Shown: in pieces, positions 15,301 through 23,490 of the stretch
How the letters are laid out: each line of letters begins with the position of its first letter
Numbering within the stretch: the stretch's first letter is position 1
IMG/VR virus record: IMGVR_UViG_3300031227_000302
Coordinates: 1 to 28,403 of that record
DNA length: 28,403 bases
Reading direction: 5' to 3' (one strand)
DNA from: a virus
Program-made: the position numbers and the translations under genes
Notes under the pieces: model-generated
What the model saw: the letters and a program-made list of their open reading frames with translations, nothing else
Database searches by the model: none
Told to the model about the DNA's origin: nothing

Positions 15301-18300
15301 CAGGCCGGACAGCTTATCGCCCGCGAGTATCCGGGGCTCGGGCTGAGTGAGGACAATACCGACATTGCCGAAGTTGCACGGCTGTTCGTCGGCAAGGCCG
15401 CGGACTTCGAGGTGCCGGACACGTCGGGGCAGCCGGGCGTGGTCGAAGCACGCGAGCTTGCCGTAGGTGACGCATTCACGGGGCCGGACGGCGAGGAAGA
15501 GATTGTTGTCGAGAAGCGCGCCGACGGGAGCATTGTCACCGCCGACGGCATTGTGCGGCAGCATGACGGCAGTGCCATTGTCGCAGCGGAAGAGGAAGTT
15601 GGCCGGGCTACGGCCGACGAAATGGACGATGCCGAAGAGATGGTCGCACGACACGAAGCGGATGCGGGGGGAGTTACCCGCTTCGACATCGGGGACGATC
15701 GGACCTTTTCCGAAGCCGAGATTGCCGCAGTCTTCAAAAGCGCCGTCAAAAACATGGGGCTGACCAAAGATATTCGCGAAGCCGGCTATGTCCTGCCGGA
15801 CGGCCGAATGCTGGACTTCAGCGGAAAACGTGACGGCGGGGATAGCGGCGTGCGCTACATGGATCACCGCGAGATCGACTATGACGGCGCGGAGGGCTAC
15901 AACGAGCCGATGGTCAAGTTTCTGCGTATGGGTGCTCTTCGTATTGATGCCAACCTGGGCATGGTCAGCGCCGAAGCGCCATTGTCCAGCAAGCAACGCC
16001 AGGCCGCGGAGCTTGTGCTCGCAGACGGCGGTTGGGTGGACGGCGAGCGGAAGGACATGAAGCGCTACTACGTTGAGGTCGTAGACGGCAGTAAGGCCAG
16101 GCGCGCGCTTGGTGAGCTTCAGCGGTTCCTCAAGGGGGAAGATGTAGAGTCGCATACACTGTTCAGCATCGACGCCGACGCGCAAGGCACCTTTGCCGGG
16201 CTCCTGGGTGACGTAGGGCTGAAGCGCCTTGAACAGTACGCCGCGGGTGTGCTCGACATGCCGAAGCTCCCGGACTGGGCCAAGGCGAAAGCGCGCAACA
16301 CCATTGCCAAGGCGCGGTCCGGTGCGATCACGGATCCGCAGGCGGCCTATGACGACCTGACGCGCACGCTGAACGCGGCGGCGAAGATGGCCGACCGCAC
16401 GCCAAGCCGCGGCGTTCAGCAGCAAGGCGACCTGTTCGGGGGCACGGGACCGGGGCAGGGGACGCTGTTCAGCATCGAGGACGATGCACGCCGCCTGGTT
16501 GGTTCCATGCGATACGCGCGCGGCTCGACCATGGCGCGCAGTGCGGCAGCAGAGTTCCTGAACAAGCCGCTGCACAATCGGGAGACGGGCATCGTGGCAA
16601 CAGTGTCGGGGAGTTCCCTGGGCAAGATGCTGAGTCGGAGCGCTGTCGATCAGTCCATATCTCCGCAGGCGCACATGCAGGCCGTGGCCAATCTGGACCG
16701 ACTGTTTCCGGTGGCGATTCCGCGTTTAACACGTTCTGATCGCAATAATGACCCGACAGTGAAGGCGTTGCACCATTTCAGTGTGCCGATGCCCTTCGAC
16801 AGCGACGTACTGCACGTCAAGATTATGGCCAAGGAGTTCAGGCAGTCAGGGCAAGGGACCAGGCTGTACCTGGTGCAGGCGGTAGAAATAGTGAAGCCCG
16901 CTTCATGGTTAAAGGTGCAGCCGACCTCGTCAGAGACCACGCCGGGCTACGATCCGCTAGCGGGCTTCAATGGGAAGATACAGCAATTCACGGACGCTGT
17001 CAAGGCGGCAATGGAAACGCAGGCTGGTGACGACATCCGGTTCGACATCGGAGACGCTGAAGCCAGCGCCCCGCCGTCTGTCGGCGCACGTGAGCGCGTG
17101 GTAGCGCTGGTACTCGCCGAACGCGACTTGCACGCACGGCCGCTCGGTGTGCGCGCTGTCGGCAACCGTCTGGAAGCGCTTGGGCTCCCGCGCACCTCAG
17201 CCGCCGCGGTCATGGACGAAGCGAAGGCGATAGCCGACGGGTTCCGCGCCGAGCGTGCCGACGTGGCGCGGGACGAAGACATTCTCGATGCACTGCTCAC
17301 GAAGGAACTGCGGACAGCCTTTACCAGCGGGATGGACACGGCCGCCGACACGGGCGCGGCACAGCAACGGCAGATAGAAAACGCGTATCGGCAAATTGAG
17401 ATGTGGAAGCGCAAGCGCGTGCAAGCACTGGCCGCCTCACGCCCGGGGTTGTCGGATGCCGAACTCGCAGCGGCCGGACAGAGCAACCTGTCTCAGCGCA
17501 TGGCCGACGTGGTCGATACCTGGGTACCGCCGGGAAAGAAGGCGCATGCACCGCAAGCCGAAGAGGCACAACCGGAGAAAAACGCGAAGCACGACGCGGC
17601 CGATGCAGACGAGTTCGACGCGGCCACGCTCGATGCCGCGGAGCACGCCGAAGAGGACGTAGCGCTGGCACCGTTGCCCGCGGAACTGCCGAGCGACCCG
17701 GTGGACCTGGCGGCGCTGAAGCAGACGATTGCGGAACGTGCAGCGGCGAAGCTTACCGCCGAAGGCTACAAGGTCCGCGGCAACGGCAACACGGATCCGG
17801 TATTGCGCAAGGAGATCGCGGTCACCTGGGCGCGGTTGCTGCGCGGTGCTGCCTGGGAACACGTGCCACACGGAGCACAGCGGGAATGGATCGTCGATGC
17901 TCTGCGAAGACTCGAACTTCAGCCGCCGACGGTCGCCGGCGCCGGCCGGCGCGTGTCGCAACTCGCCTATTGGCTGAGTCGTGCCGCAATAAAGGCGGAC
18001 GCCGACGTCATTGTCAAACGCATTGACAAACTCTTGAAGCTGAAGCGCGTGAAGAGCAAGGGCAGCACACGCACTGAACTGATCAAGCGCGAGATCGAGC
18101 CCGCGGCCAAGGCATGGTTGCGGCTGGTCAAGTCCGTGTACAAGGTGGGCGAAGTCAAGAGCAAGGAACTGCTCGACACCCTGCGCGCGCTCGATGAACA
18201 ATGGGATCTCGGGCAGATCGACGCCGACACACTGCGCGAACGGCTCGGACTGATTTCCGGCGGGCTCGCGACCGATCCGGTGTATCTCGCGATGGACCCG

Positions 18301-20430
18301 GCGGACGCGATAGACGAGGCCATGCGCGCACTTGCGAAGTACGGCGCCATCCGGCACCGGTCTCCGGCGGACATCCGGCAGGCACTCGATGAGCTGCAGC
18401 GTGACTATGACGAGGGTGTCGCGGCGATTGCCGAAGCACGTCAGCGCCGACGCGACCGAATGGGACCGATCCGCGAAACGATTGCGGCGGCCGTACGCAC
18501 AGCACCCCTGGTCGGTCGCCAGGACGGTTTGAAAGCGGGGCTGAAAAAGCTGGCACGCGGCAACTATGACTTCTATCAAGGGATGCGTGATCTTGTACGT
18601 TTCGCCAAGGGCGACCTGCACGAAGATGCAGTTGACGCGATCATGAACCTGTCGATGCAGATTCAGGAGTCACACGATGCCTACCACGCCTATGTAGGGC
18701 GAACGCGTGAGGCCATTGCCGCCGCTGTTAAAGAGATATACGGGCACTGGGACGTTGAGAAAGTGCTGAAGGATCTGGAAAAGCCGCTGGCAACGTTACA
18801 GCAGTTCTCGCGCAATCCCGAAGGCCGCGTGCAACTGTCGCACTCGAACCTGCTGGCGATAATCGCGATGCTCGATCAGGAGCACTTTGCGCGCAACGCA
18901 GAGAAGTTCGACCGCGCCGGAACATACCTGGCCGACCTGAAGGCGGCGGTTTCCGAGCAAGATCTGAAGTTCCTGGACTGGCTGCGTGAGTCCTATCACG
19001 ACAACCGCCCGGAGATTTCCGCCAAGAGCGTGGACGTAAACGGTGTCCCCGTCGTCTCCCCGGACGCGCTCTATCATCCGGGCAAGGTAGCACGCGAAGC
19101 GGCGGGGCTCGCCGAGTTCCATTACACCCTGCAACTCGCGCCGGAAACCTTCGAACAACGGCGCCGGCACAACTGGGATCTTGACGAAACCGCCAGTGTT
19201 GTCGGACTGTACCATCTGTATGCCGACCGGAACGCGCGGTTCCTCAGTCACGTCGATCTTGCGCAGGATATGCGCTATGTGTTCGGGCATCCGGACACGC
19301 GTCGCGCGATCGAATCGCGCATCGGCAAAAAGGGCGCAGCACAGTTGCTGGAATACATCACAAAAGTCGTGCGCGGCCGCAACTTCGACAAGGGCACCGC
19401 AGGCCATGAAGTGCATTCAAGGGTGCGCGGCATCAGCACGCTTACAGTAATGAGTGGCAATGTCGGCTCCGGCATCCGCCAACTCTGCGCAGTCGGCGGT
19501 GTGCCTATGGCGGCCGGCGCAATGAACAGCGCGAAAGCGGTTGCATGGCAGATTGCGCACCCCAAGCGCTGGCGGCAGATCGTCAACGAGATGAAAAAGA
19601 ACCCATCATTCCGCCAGTGGGCAACGCGCGGCTACCTCGAAGCTGTGGACAACGCTATGCACGGAACAGATCCGCTGACGCGGTTCCTGCAGCTCGGCAT
19701 GGTCGTGCAGTCGGCAGGCATCCAGGGCGCGACGTTTCTTGTTGTGCCGGGCCTGTACGAGGCGCGCAAGAAAGACCTCATCGGGCAGGGGCTCACGCCT
19801 GAGCATGCCGCCGAAAGAGCGATGACCTGGGCGAACTGGCTGGTGCATCATACGCAGGGCAGTGCACAGACAGCAACAACCGCGATTGAGATGCTGAGCA
19901 GGGAAGAGGCGGGGAAGTGGATCATGATGTACACCGGTCCGCTGACGCAGTTGTACGGTTGGGAGCAGCGTGCGTTCCGTGAGGTAGCGGCGGGCACACC
20001 TGGAGCTAAACGGCAGATCGGCAATGTACTGCTCGCCAATCACGTTGTTATCCCGAGCTTGTATATGCTTGGCATGGCATTGCAGTCGACGGTAGTTGGC
20101 AAGTTCCGCGACCGCCCCGACAAAGAAGTAGAACGGCTGCTAAAGCGGTGGGCGGCCATGATGGTACTCGGTCCCGTGGGAGGCGTGTTCCTGCTCGGGC
20201 CTGTTATCGAAACCTTCGTAGACATAGGGTTCGGCCAATCATTCGGCGGCGGTGGCATGCCGGTAGTCGAGCAGCTTACGCGCCTCGGCGCTTCCGGTTA
20301 CAGCCTGATGGAACATACGCTTATCGACTGGGATCCGGTGGAGATGGCGAAGGACTGGAACCGGATTATGAGTCAGGTTTCCGCGCCCTGGCGCGACACG
20401 AGCCGGGCAATTGAAAACTGGTCAGACTGA
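12322..20430 (+). CDS. Giant polyvalent DNA-ejection protein (gp16 position) with zincin motif
   Basis: The 2702-residue protein occupies the place of T7 gp16. The first 600 residues hold hydrophobic segments (about 249-273, 322-345, 438-460). Residues 786-790 are HEQSH (HEXXH), followed by SAEEYLARLAEK with E847/E848, the layout of zincin-like domains of phage polyvalent proteins. Further on: a beta domain near 1040-1085 (VGDAFTGPDGEEEIVVEK), a YVLPDGRMLDFSGK/GVRYMDHREI domain at about 1130-1275, and an LPD3- or PBECR-like unit at about 1400-1530 (MLSRSAVDQSISPQAHMQAV). The linkers RFDIGD (1120 and 1573) and TLFSI (1279 and 1381) separate these. The rest is helical, with two hydrophobic segments at about 2572-2590 and 2611-2637. 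No lytic transglycosylase motif was seen. GTG start overlaps the previous stop by 4 nt. Domain names are from motif memory. Confidence 0.85.
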   Translation: MSVFDQESVASGLLGTGSGFVNPNVLPPPEGFDALAVQPGSGSLAFPSGTMPSGPIDHGKALNLILGDFFGPDPYGVLEDEANASDDPVQFKRHRAMEHFLASRFAEPIEAVQGDFDLYLREWFGPDRSEADAYRSMLSLTGHEEDPFVPRVPKEPEGPSFGARLPGILAGNVRKAGDVVRTVAGAVVGEDATQEIPALAVQTVAGAVKDIYKMGGGLSPEEVERRNEWDRQGKPVSYRGHKNFLRGAMGTVASALISQPQYALYALGFNQAAARLTELAGEANRQFGPLPVTARGVREKSGTWEYYVSQEFWTSTMPQTGTSMAVFLGELWAFAGIAQAFGVASPMLQYTMGAVASSTLESAWNAGQTMTDITGGGGVRLTDAQDEALCAVEALPEDMQGFILNAAGMSAAIGYRKALSATHDERLARDGADKVFWTTLPMNIAFDLLSAGAGVAGVRGWKAGFRASGVLSASAAGYFQAEQELKQDTIQNDALPAVVAGRAISLGLLPTDTVRALLPGGDPEARDTAVATLLLGGKSAIVGSAFDAANAKHLADLESHQKRYMGTLKQAADAGSVVARAQYEALSRPVPGNDKSTARSLGVYFNRLRDMAARRFVGITADVAAADTADDVGAIDPDGVTADEIAAMADEIETQMEEDRQWFDEHPAVEEDAAGVETAEPPVVDDAAVAPVSAEPDTAESAADTAAEPGPVEQVRSVLAVLESLNPAARKMRVISEAEIPAAYKARLQEGQHIRGYLDTATGEQVIVGDAIQGDVVRYVVGKWAHEQSHAGLSGLFGADTAGRDAFLDWVQRSIDPEALAGLIDKTGMTADETRADPQKAMRVSAEEYLARLAEKVATDGPQALNAKQSGIWGAVKGAIGKLLRTLAQKAGVPLTLTDADLEEIAVSMLRAAGVERTPQLAEPQTGAEPPPIPASAPAQHAAFTPSNQLQLARDAVRKLYLTPSDRRELKDAGINLSPRYVTGNSAHGMNWDQAGQLIAREYPGLGLSEDNTDIAEVARLFVGKAADFEVPDTSGQPGVVEARELAVGDAFTGPDGEEEIVVEKRADGSIVTADGIVRQHDGSAIVAAEEEVGRATADEMDDAEEMVARHEADAGGVTRFDIGDDRTFSEAEIAAVFKSAVKNMGLTKDIREAGYVLPDGRMLDFSGKRDGGDSGVRYMDHREIDYDGAEGYNEPMVKFLRMGALRIDANLGMVSAEAPLSSKQRQAAELVLADGGWVDGERKDMKRYYVEVVDGSKARRALGELQRFLKGEDVESHTLFSIDADAQGTFAGLLGDVGLKRLEQYAAGVLDMPKLPDWAKAKARNTIAKARSGAITDPQAAYDDLTRTLNAAAKMADRTPSRGVQQQGDLFGGTGPGQGTLFSIEDDARRLVGSMRYARGSTMARSAAAEFLNKPLHNRETGIVATVSGSSLGKMLSRSAVDQSISPQAHMQAVANLDRLFPVAIPRLTRSDRNNDPTVKALHHFSVPMPFDSDVLHVKIMAKEFRQSGQGTRLYLVQAVEIVKPASWLKVQPTSSETTPGYDPLAGFNGKIQQFTDAVKAAMETQAGDDIRFDIGDAEASAPPSVGARERVVALVLAERDLHARPLGVRAVGNRLEALGLPRTSAAAVMDEAKAIADGFRAERADVARDEDILDALLTKELRTAFTSGMDTAADTGAAQQRQIENAYRQIEMWKRKRVQALAASRPGLSDAELAAAGQSNLSQRMADVVDTWVPPGKKAHAPQAEEAQPEKNAKHDAADADEFDAATLDAAEHAEEDVALAPLPAELPSDPVDLAALKQTIAERAAAKLTAEGYKVRGNGNTDPVLRKEIAVTWARLLRGAAWEHVPHGAQREWIVDALRRLELQPPTVAGAGRRVSQLAYWLSRAAIKADADVIVKRIDKLLKLKRVKSKGSTRTELIKREIEPAAKAWLRLVKSVYKVGEVKSKELLDTLRALDEQWDLGQIDADTLRERLGLISGGLATDPVYLAMDPADAIDEAMRALAKYGAIRHRSPADIRQALDELQRDYDEGVAAIAEARQRRRDRMGPIRETIAAAVRTAPLVGRQDGLKAGLKKLARGNYDFYQGMRDLVRFAKGDLHEDAVDAIMNLSMQIQESHDAYHAYVGRTREAIAAAVKEIYGHWDVEKVLKDLEKPLATLQQFSRNPEGRVQLSHSNLLAIIAMLDQEHFARNAEKFDRAGTYLADLKAAVSEQDLKFLDWLRESYHDNRPEISAKSVDVNGVPVVSPDALYHPGKVAREAAGLAEFHYTLQLAPETFEQRRRHNWDLDETASVVGLYHLYADRNARFLSHVDLAQDMRYVFGHPDTRRAIESRIGKKGAAQLLEYITKVVRGRNFDKGTAGHEVHSRVRGISTLTVMSGNVGSGIRQLCAVGGVPMAAGAMNSAKAVAWQIAHPKRWRQIVNEMKKNPSFRQWATRGYLEAVDNAMHGTDPLTRFLQLGMVVQSAGIQGATFLVVPGLYEARKKDLIGQGLTPEHAAERAMTWANWLVHHTQGSAQTATTAIEMLSREEAGKWIMMYTGPLTQLYGWEQRAFREVAAGTPGAKRQIGNVLLANHVVIPSLYMLGMALQSTVVGKFRDRPDKEVERLLKRWAAMMVLGPVGGVFLLGPVIETFVDIGFGQSFGGGGMPVVEQLTRLGASGYSLMEHTLIDWDPVEMAKDWNRIMSQVSAPWRDTSRAIENWSD

Positions 20431-20463
20431 AACACGCGCACCTATTATGAAAGGACTCTCACA

Positions 20464-20769
20464 ATGCCGGACATCATTCATGGACCGCGATTCTACTTTG
20501 GTGATTACGTTCCTACGAACGTGAGCGTGTTGGTCACTGCAACAACTCTGCTGGCTGCAGATGCTGCCATCAGACGGGTGCAGCTTACGAATCTCGGGGC
20601 ATACCCGGTGTACTTCTGCCATCTGAACCAAACGCCACTGGTCAACAAAGGCTTCTACATTGCTCCGAATGGCGGGGTCTTCATCTTCGATGCGGACTGC
20701 GCTCCGATAGGCGGCATTTCCGCTATCGCTGACGGTGGAACGAGCATCGTTGCTGTCGGCAGGGGGTAA
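20464..20769 (+). CDS. Small beta-sandwich virion protein, unassigned
   Basis: This 101-residue protein has the pattern VSVLVTATTLLAADAAIRRV, QLTNLGAYPVYFCH, NGGVFIFDADCAPIGGISAI and a C-terminal TSIVAVGRG. Such short beta-sandwich proteins are frequent in phage structural regions (decoration or fibre-associated), but I cannot assign a role. AAAGGA at about 20450 is the ribosome-binding site, and the gene starts 33 nt after the giant protein stops. It opens the accessory tail block and is followed within 6 nt by a Cys-rich gene. Confidence 0.7.
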   Translation: MPDIIHGPRFYFGDYVPTNVSVLVTATTLLAADAAIRRVQLTNLGAYPVYFCHLNQTPLVNKGFYIAPNGGVFIFDADCAPIGGISAIADGGTSIVAVGRG

Positions 20770-20775
20770 ACCTCG

Positions 20776-21183
20776 ATGATTTGGGCCTCACCAGGCAATA
20801 CACCTCCGGACATGTTCGATGATGAAGTGCCGCCGCCAAGCAATGACTGTACGACATGTGCCGCGAACTGCGTTGGCGGGGATATCTCTGCAGTGTTCAC
20901 CACTACCGGGGCTGGCGGCTGTGCCTTCCCGTCCGGACCTTACACCCTGTCCTACATTGCAGGGTGCCAGTGGAAGTTTGATGATGGGGTGTACCGGATC
21001 AGCCTTGACTGCGTGGCGAACGCTTGGTATCTCTATGCAGAAATCATCGGCATCAACGGAGTCTACAGGGACTTATCGCCGCAACTGGTTTGCGGGGGGG
21101 ATCATCCAACTGGGAGCGGCACGCTGACCGGAACCATCGGTGAGCCTTGCGAGGGTCAGACCGGCACATGGAGCTTTGCATGA
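20776..21183 (+). CDS. Cys-rich small protein (8 cysteines), unknown
   Basis: This 135-residue protein carries eight cysteines: three in DCTTCAANC near residues 24-32, then GGCAF, AGCQW, LDCV, LVCGG and EPCEG. The body is rich in beta-strand and Gly patterns (GPYTLSYIAG, GVYRISLDC, GSGTLTGTIG). A Pro/Asp-rich leader (TPPDMFDDEVPPPSND) precedes the first cluster. There is no signal peptide. The even number of cysteines fits disulfides formed after release or a metal site, but neither is shown. A G-rich ribosome-binding site (AGGGGG) lies 9 nt upstream. The stop overlaps the next start (ATGA). I do not recognise a family. Confidence 0.62.
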   Translation: MIWASPGNTPPDMFDDEVPPPSNDCTTCAANCVGGDISAVFTTTGAGGCAFPSGPYTLSYIAGCQWKFDDGVYRISLDCVANAWYLYAEIIGINGVYRDLSPQLVCGGDHPTGSGTLTGTIGEPCEGQTGTWSFA

Positions 21184-21395
21184 CGTGGTTTGACAGTCAG
21201 CATTGTCTGAGCCATACGCATTGCTGGAAATGCCGGGACAAAACTGGTGGTCGCGACTTTCGTCGGCAACTGAAGGAGACGTTCAAGGACGTGCGGAAAC
21301 AGGACTTTGAATGTCCGCATGGCATAGCGTGGGGTGCGACTCTACCAAGGCGCGCGATGGCACAAACACCGTGCAGTAACTGTCCAGGTCTGTAG
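21180..21395 (+). CDS. Zinc-ribbon-like small protein (6 cysteines)
   Basis: This 71-residue protein starts at ATG 21180, sharing ATGA with the previous stop; an earlier in-frame ATG at 21147 would extend into that gene and is not preferred. Cysteines fall in CLSHTHCWKCRDK, in FECPHGIAWGA and in CSNCPGL, that is CxxC pairs at both ends plus one before His, with a basic helix (RRQLKETFKDVRKQ) between. Small proteins with a CRDK...GR...ECPHG...WG pattern occur in other phage genomes but have no role known to me. A structural zinc site is the likely reading. Confidence 0.6.
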   Translation: MTWFDSQHCLSHTHCWKCRDKTGGRDFRRQLKETFKDVRKQDFECPHGIAWGATLPRRAMAQTPCSNCPGL

Positions 21396-21416
21396 TCTGA
21401 GTGAAAGGGTCGATCA

Positions 21417-21803
21417 ATGGTAGGACATATCTTTGCTTTCCCAAGTGGGACCGCCGGGGTGAGCGGGACCGTGGAACTCGACTTCGACTACGAACTGAAG
21501 CGCAGTGATGCGGGACGGACGTTTGTCGTTAACAAGGCCAGTTTGGTTACGTTAAGTCTGCTCGCCGGAGCGGCAGAGCATGTCGGGGTAACCTACTACT
21601 TCGTGAAAGCTGGTGCTGGCAATGTCATCATCCAATTGCAGAGTGACGATGTCGTGGCTGACTCAAGCGCCAACGGGACCATACAAGACACAACCGCTGC
21701 GGATGCCGGGTGGGCAAATCTCACGCTGCGTCTCGTCTCGTTTGCGGCTGGTGTCGGAACGTGGGTGATACTGTCCGGTCATGGGACATGGGAGACAACG
21801 TAA
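21417..21803 (+). CDS. Beta-rich fibre-like small protein
   Basis: This 128-residue protein is made of beta-strand patterns with Gly/Ser turns: VSGTVELDFDYELKRSDAGR, TFVVNKASLVTLSLL, VTYYFVKAGAGNVIIQL and GTWVILSGHGTWETT. This arrangement resembles domains at the tips or shafts of tail fibres, including the common C-terminal WV...G.W end. AAAGGG at about 21404-21409 is a suitable ribosome-binding site. It is followed one base later by the fibre gene, so the two may form one fibre. The role is inferred from pattern and place. Confidence 0.6.
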   Translation: MVGHIFAFPSGTAGVSGTVELDFDYELKRSDAGRTFVVNKASLVTLSLLAGAAEHVGVTYYFVKAGAGNVIIQLQSDDVVADSSANGTIQDTTAADAGWANLTLRLVSFAAGVGTWVILSGHGTWETT

Positions 21804-21804
21804 T

Positions 21805-23490
21805 ATGTGCCGCAAACTGACTGCTTCCTGCCTGGTGATGTCGTTGATCCTACTTGCTGCCGTGACTGCCTGGGGTCAGTCCGTCTATCCGTTCGGGACG
21901 ACACGACCACGGTTTTCGCACGTCGGCATCGGGTCTGCTCCGGATGCAACCGCGCATATCAAGGTTGCCTACGACGCGGCAGCGTATACCCTGGTGACCC
22001 AGGCAGACGGTGCCGGGATGGTCTTCGACTGCACCAGTGACGGGACTGCTTCGTTTACATTCAACGATCCTATAATCGCCGCGATTGCGGGTCTGAGTGG
22101 TGACCTCACGCTGGACGATGGGGTGGGTGATAGTCCGTCGCTGATCTTCATTGACGCTGACAACAATACGTTTACGGTTCTCAAGCTGGACGCTGGCGCG
22201 GCAACGCTGACGAATGACGAAGGTGCGATCAACCTGCTCCCGAGTGGCGATTCCGACGACTACTTCACCTTCACCACTGCGGCCAATGTTCCCACGATCG
22301 GAACGGTCGGCGCGTGCAATCTCAACATCACCGCAGGCGGCGGGGGCATAGGGTTCGCGGACGAGAATCTGAGCACGACGGGGTCCGTGTCCGGCGGGAC
22401 GCTAACGGATGGCACGGCCAGTATCACCGGGGGAGCGTTGACCGGACTCACCACTCCGCTGACTGCCGCGCAAGGTGGGACGGGGCTGGCGGCCTTGAGT
22501 GCCAATGTGGTAACTCTCCTTGGCGCCGCGAACTTCGCTGCCTTCAAAACCTCGCTCTCGTTGAACAACGTCGAGAACACTGCGCTCTCGACCTGGGCCG
22601 GGACGTCCAACCTCACTACCCTTGGGGCAATCGCCTCGTGCACGAGCCTCACGAGCGCAGGGACGATCCAGGGCGGAACGCTGACGGACGGCACGGCGTC
22701 CCTGACGGCCGGAAGCCTCACCGCTGTGAAGCTCGGTACCCTGACCAGCAACGGGTTCGTCAAGACGTCCGGTGGGGACGGCACACTCTCGGTTGACACG
22801 GCGACGTATCAGGCCAGCGACGCAGAACTCTCCGGCATTGCAGGCCTCTCCGGAACGGGCCTCGTCGCCAAGACCGGCGCCGGGACCTTCTCCGAGCGCA
22901 CCGTGACCGGGACGGCAAACGAGGTGACTGTCACGAACGGGGATGGCGTCAGCGGGAATCCGACGCTCTCGATCCCGGCCGTAGTAGACCTTGGCGGGAA
23001 GACTTCAGTCGAGCTACCGAACGCCGCTGATCCTGCTGTCACTGTGGCGGGGCAGTTCGCACAGGACACAACGGACGGAGCATTAATCGGGTATGACGGG
23101 ACCGCGGAGCGTGTCTACGCTCACCCGGTTGAGCAGTTCAGCTTCACGGTCTACGACGATACGGACTGGGCGAGCGAGGCTGTCCCGGTGTGGACGGCCC
23201 CGAAAGACATGGCCATCACGATAACGCAGGTTCACGCCGTCTCGATGGGTACGACCCCGTCGCTTGCCTACAACATCGAAGAGCGGGCCAAGGCGGGTAT
23301 GGCCTCTGCTGGCACGGACATCTACGCCGCAGACCAAGCGGCTGATGCTACCGGGGAAGACGAGACTTCGTTCAGCAATGCTGGTATTGCCGCCGGGGCG
23401 CATCTTGTGTTCACCACTGCCGCCGCTCCCGAGACAGGCACTGTTGATCTGATCCACGTCGTGGTCTACTACACGAGGGACGTGGAATGA
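21805..23490 (+). CDS. Tail-fibre protein with N-terminal signal peptide
   Basis: ATG 21805 gives a 561-residue protein opening MCRKLTASCLVMSLILLAAV and TAWGQS, a plausible Sec signal peptide (basic start, hydrophobic core, AWG-Q site). The upstream in-frame ATG 21781 would add eight residues inside the previous gene. The body is fibre-like: AAQGGTGLAAL, LNNVENTALSTWAG and GLVAKTGAGTFSERTVTGTA/NEVTVTNGDGVSGNPTLSI are motifs widespread in phage tail fibres. GGTLTDGTAS occurs twice. The last 120 residues form a beta-sandwich-like tip (FSFTVYDDTDWASEAVPVW). The end overlaps the sulfotransferase start (ATGA). A signal peptide is odd for a virion fibre. Confidence 0.8.
   Translation: MCRKLTASCLVMSLILLAAVTAWGQSVYPFGTTRPRFSHVGIGSAPDATAHIKVAYDAAAYTLVTQADGAGMVFDCTSDGTASFTFNDPIIAAIAGLSGDLTLDDGVGDSPSLIFIDADNNTFTVLKLDAGAATLTNDEGAINLLPSGDSDDYFTFTTAANVPTIGTVGACNLNITAGGGGIGFADENLSTTGSVSGGTLTDGTASITGGALTGLTTPLTAAQGGTGLAALSANVVTLLGAANFAAFKTSLSLNNVENTALSTWAGTSNLTTLGAIASCTSLTSAGTIQGGTLTDGTASLTAGSLTAVKLGTLTSNGFVKTSGGDGTLSVDTATYQASDAELSGIAGLSGTGLVAKTGAGTFSERTVTGTANEVTVTNGDGVSGNPTLSIPAVVDLGGKTSVELPNAADPAVTVAGQFAQDTTDGALIGYDGTAERVYAHPVEQFSFTVYDDTDWASEAVPVWTAPKDMAITITQVHAVSMGTTPSLAYNIEERAKAGMASAGTDIYAADQAADATGEDETSFSNAGIAAGAHLVFTTAAAPETGTVDLIHVVVYYTRDVE
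22393..22719 (+). repeat. Diverged internal repeat of the fibre gene
   Basis: GGCGGGACGCTAACGGATGG from 22393 and GGCGGAACGCTGACGGACGG from 22672 start two related units 279 bp (93 codons) apart. Both encode GGTLTDGTAS(I/L)T. The unit is likely one shaft repeat of the fibre. Confidence 0.6.
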
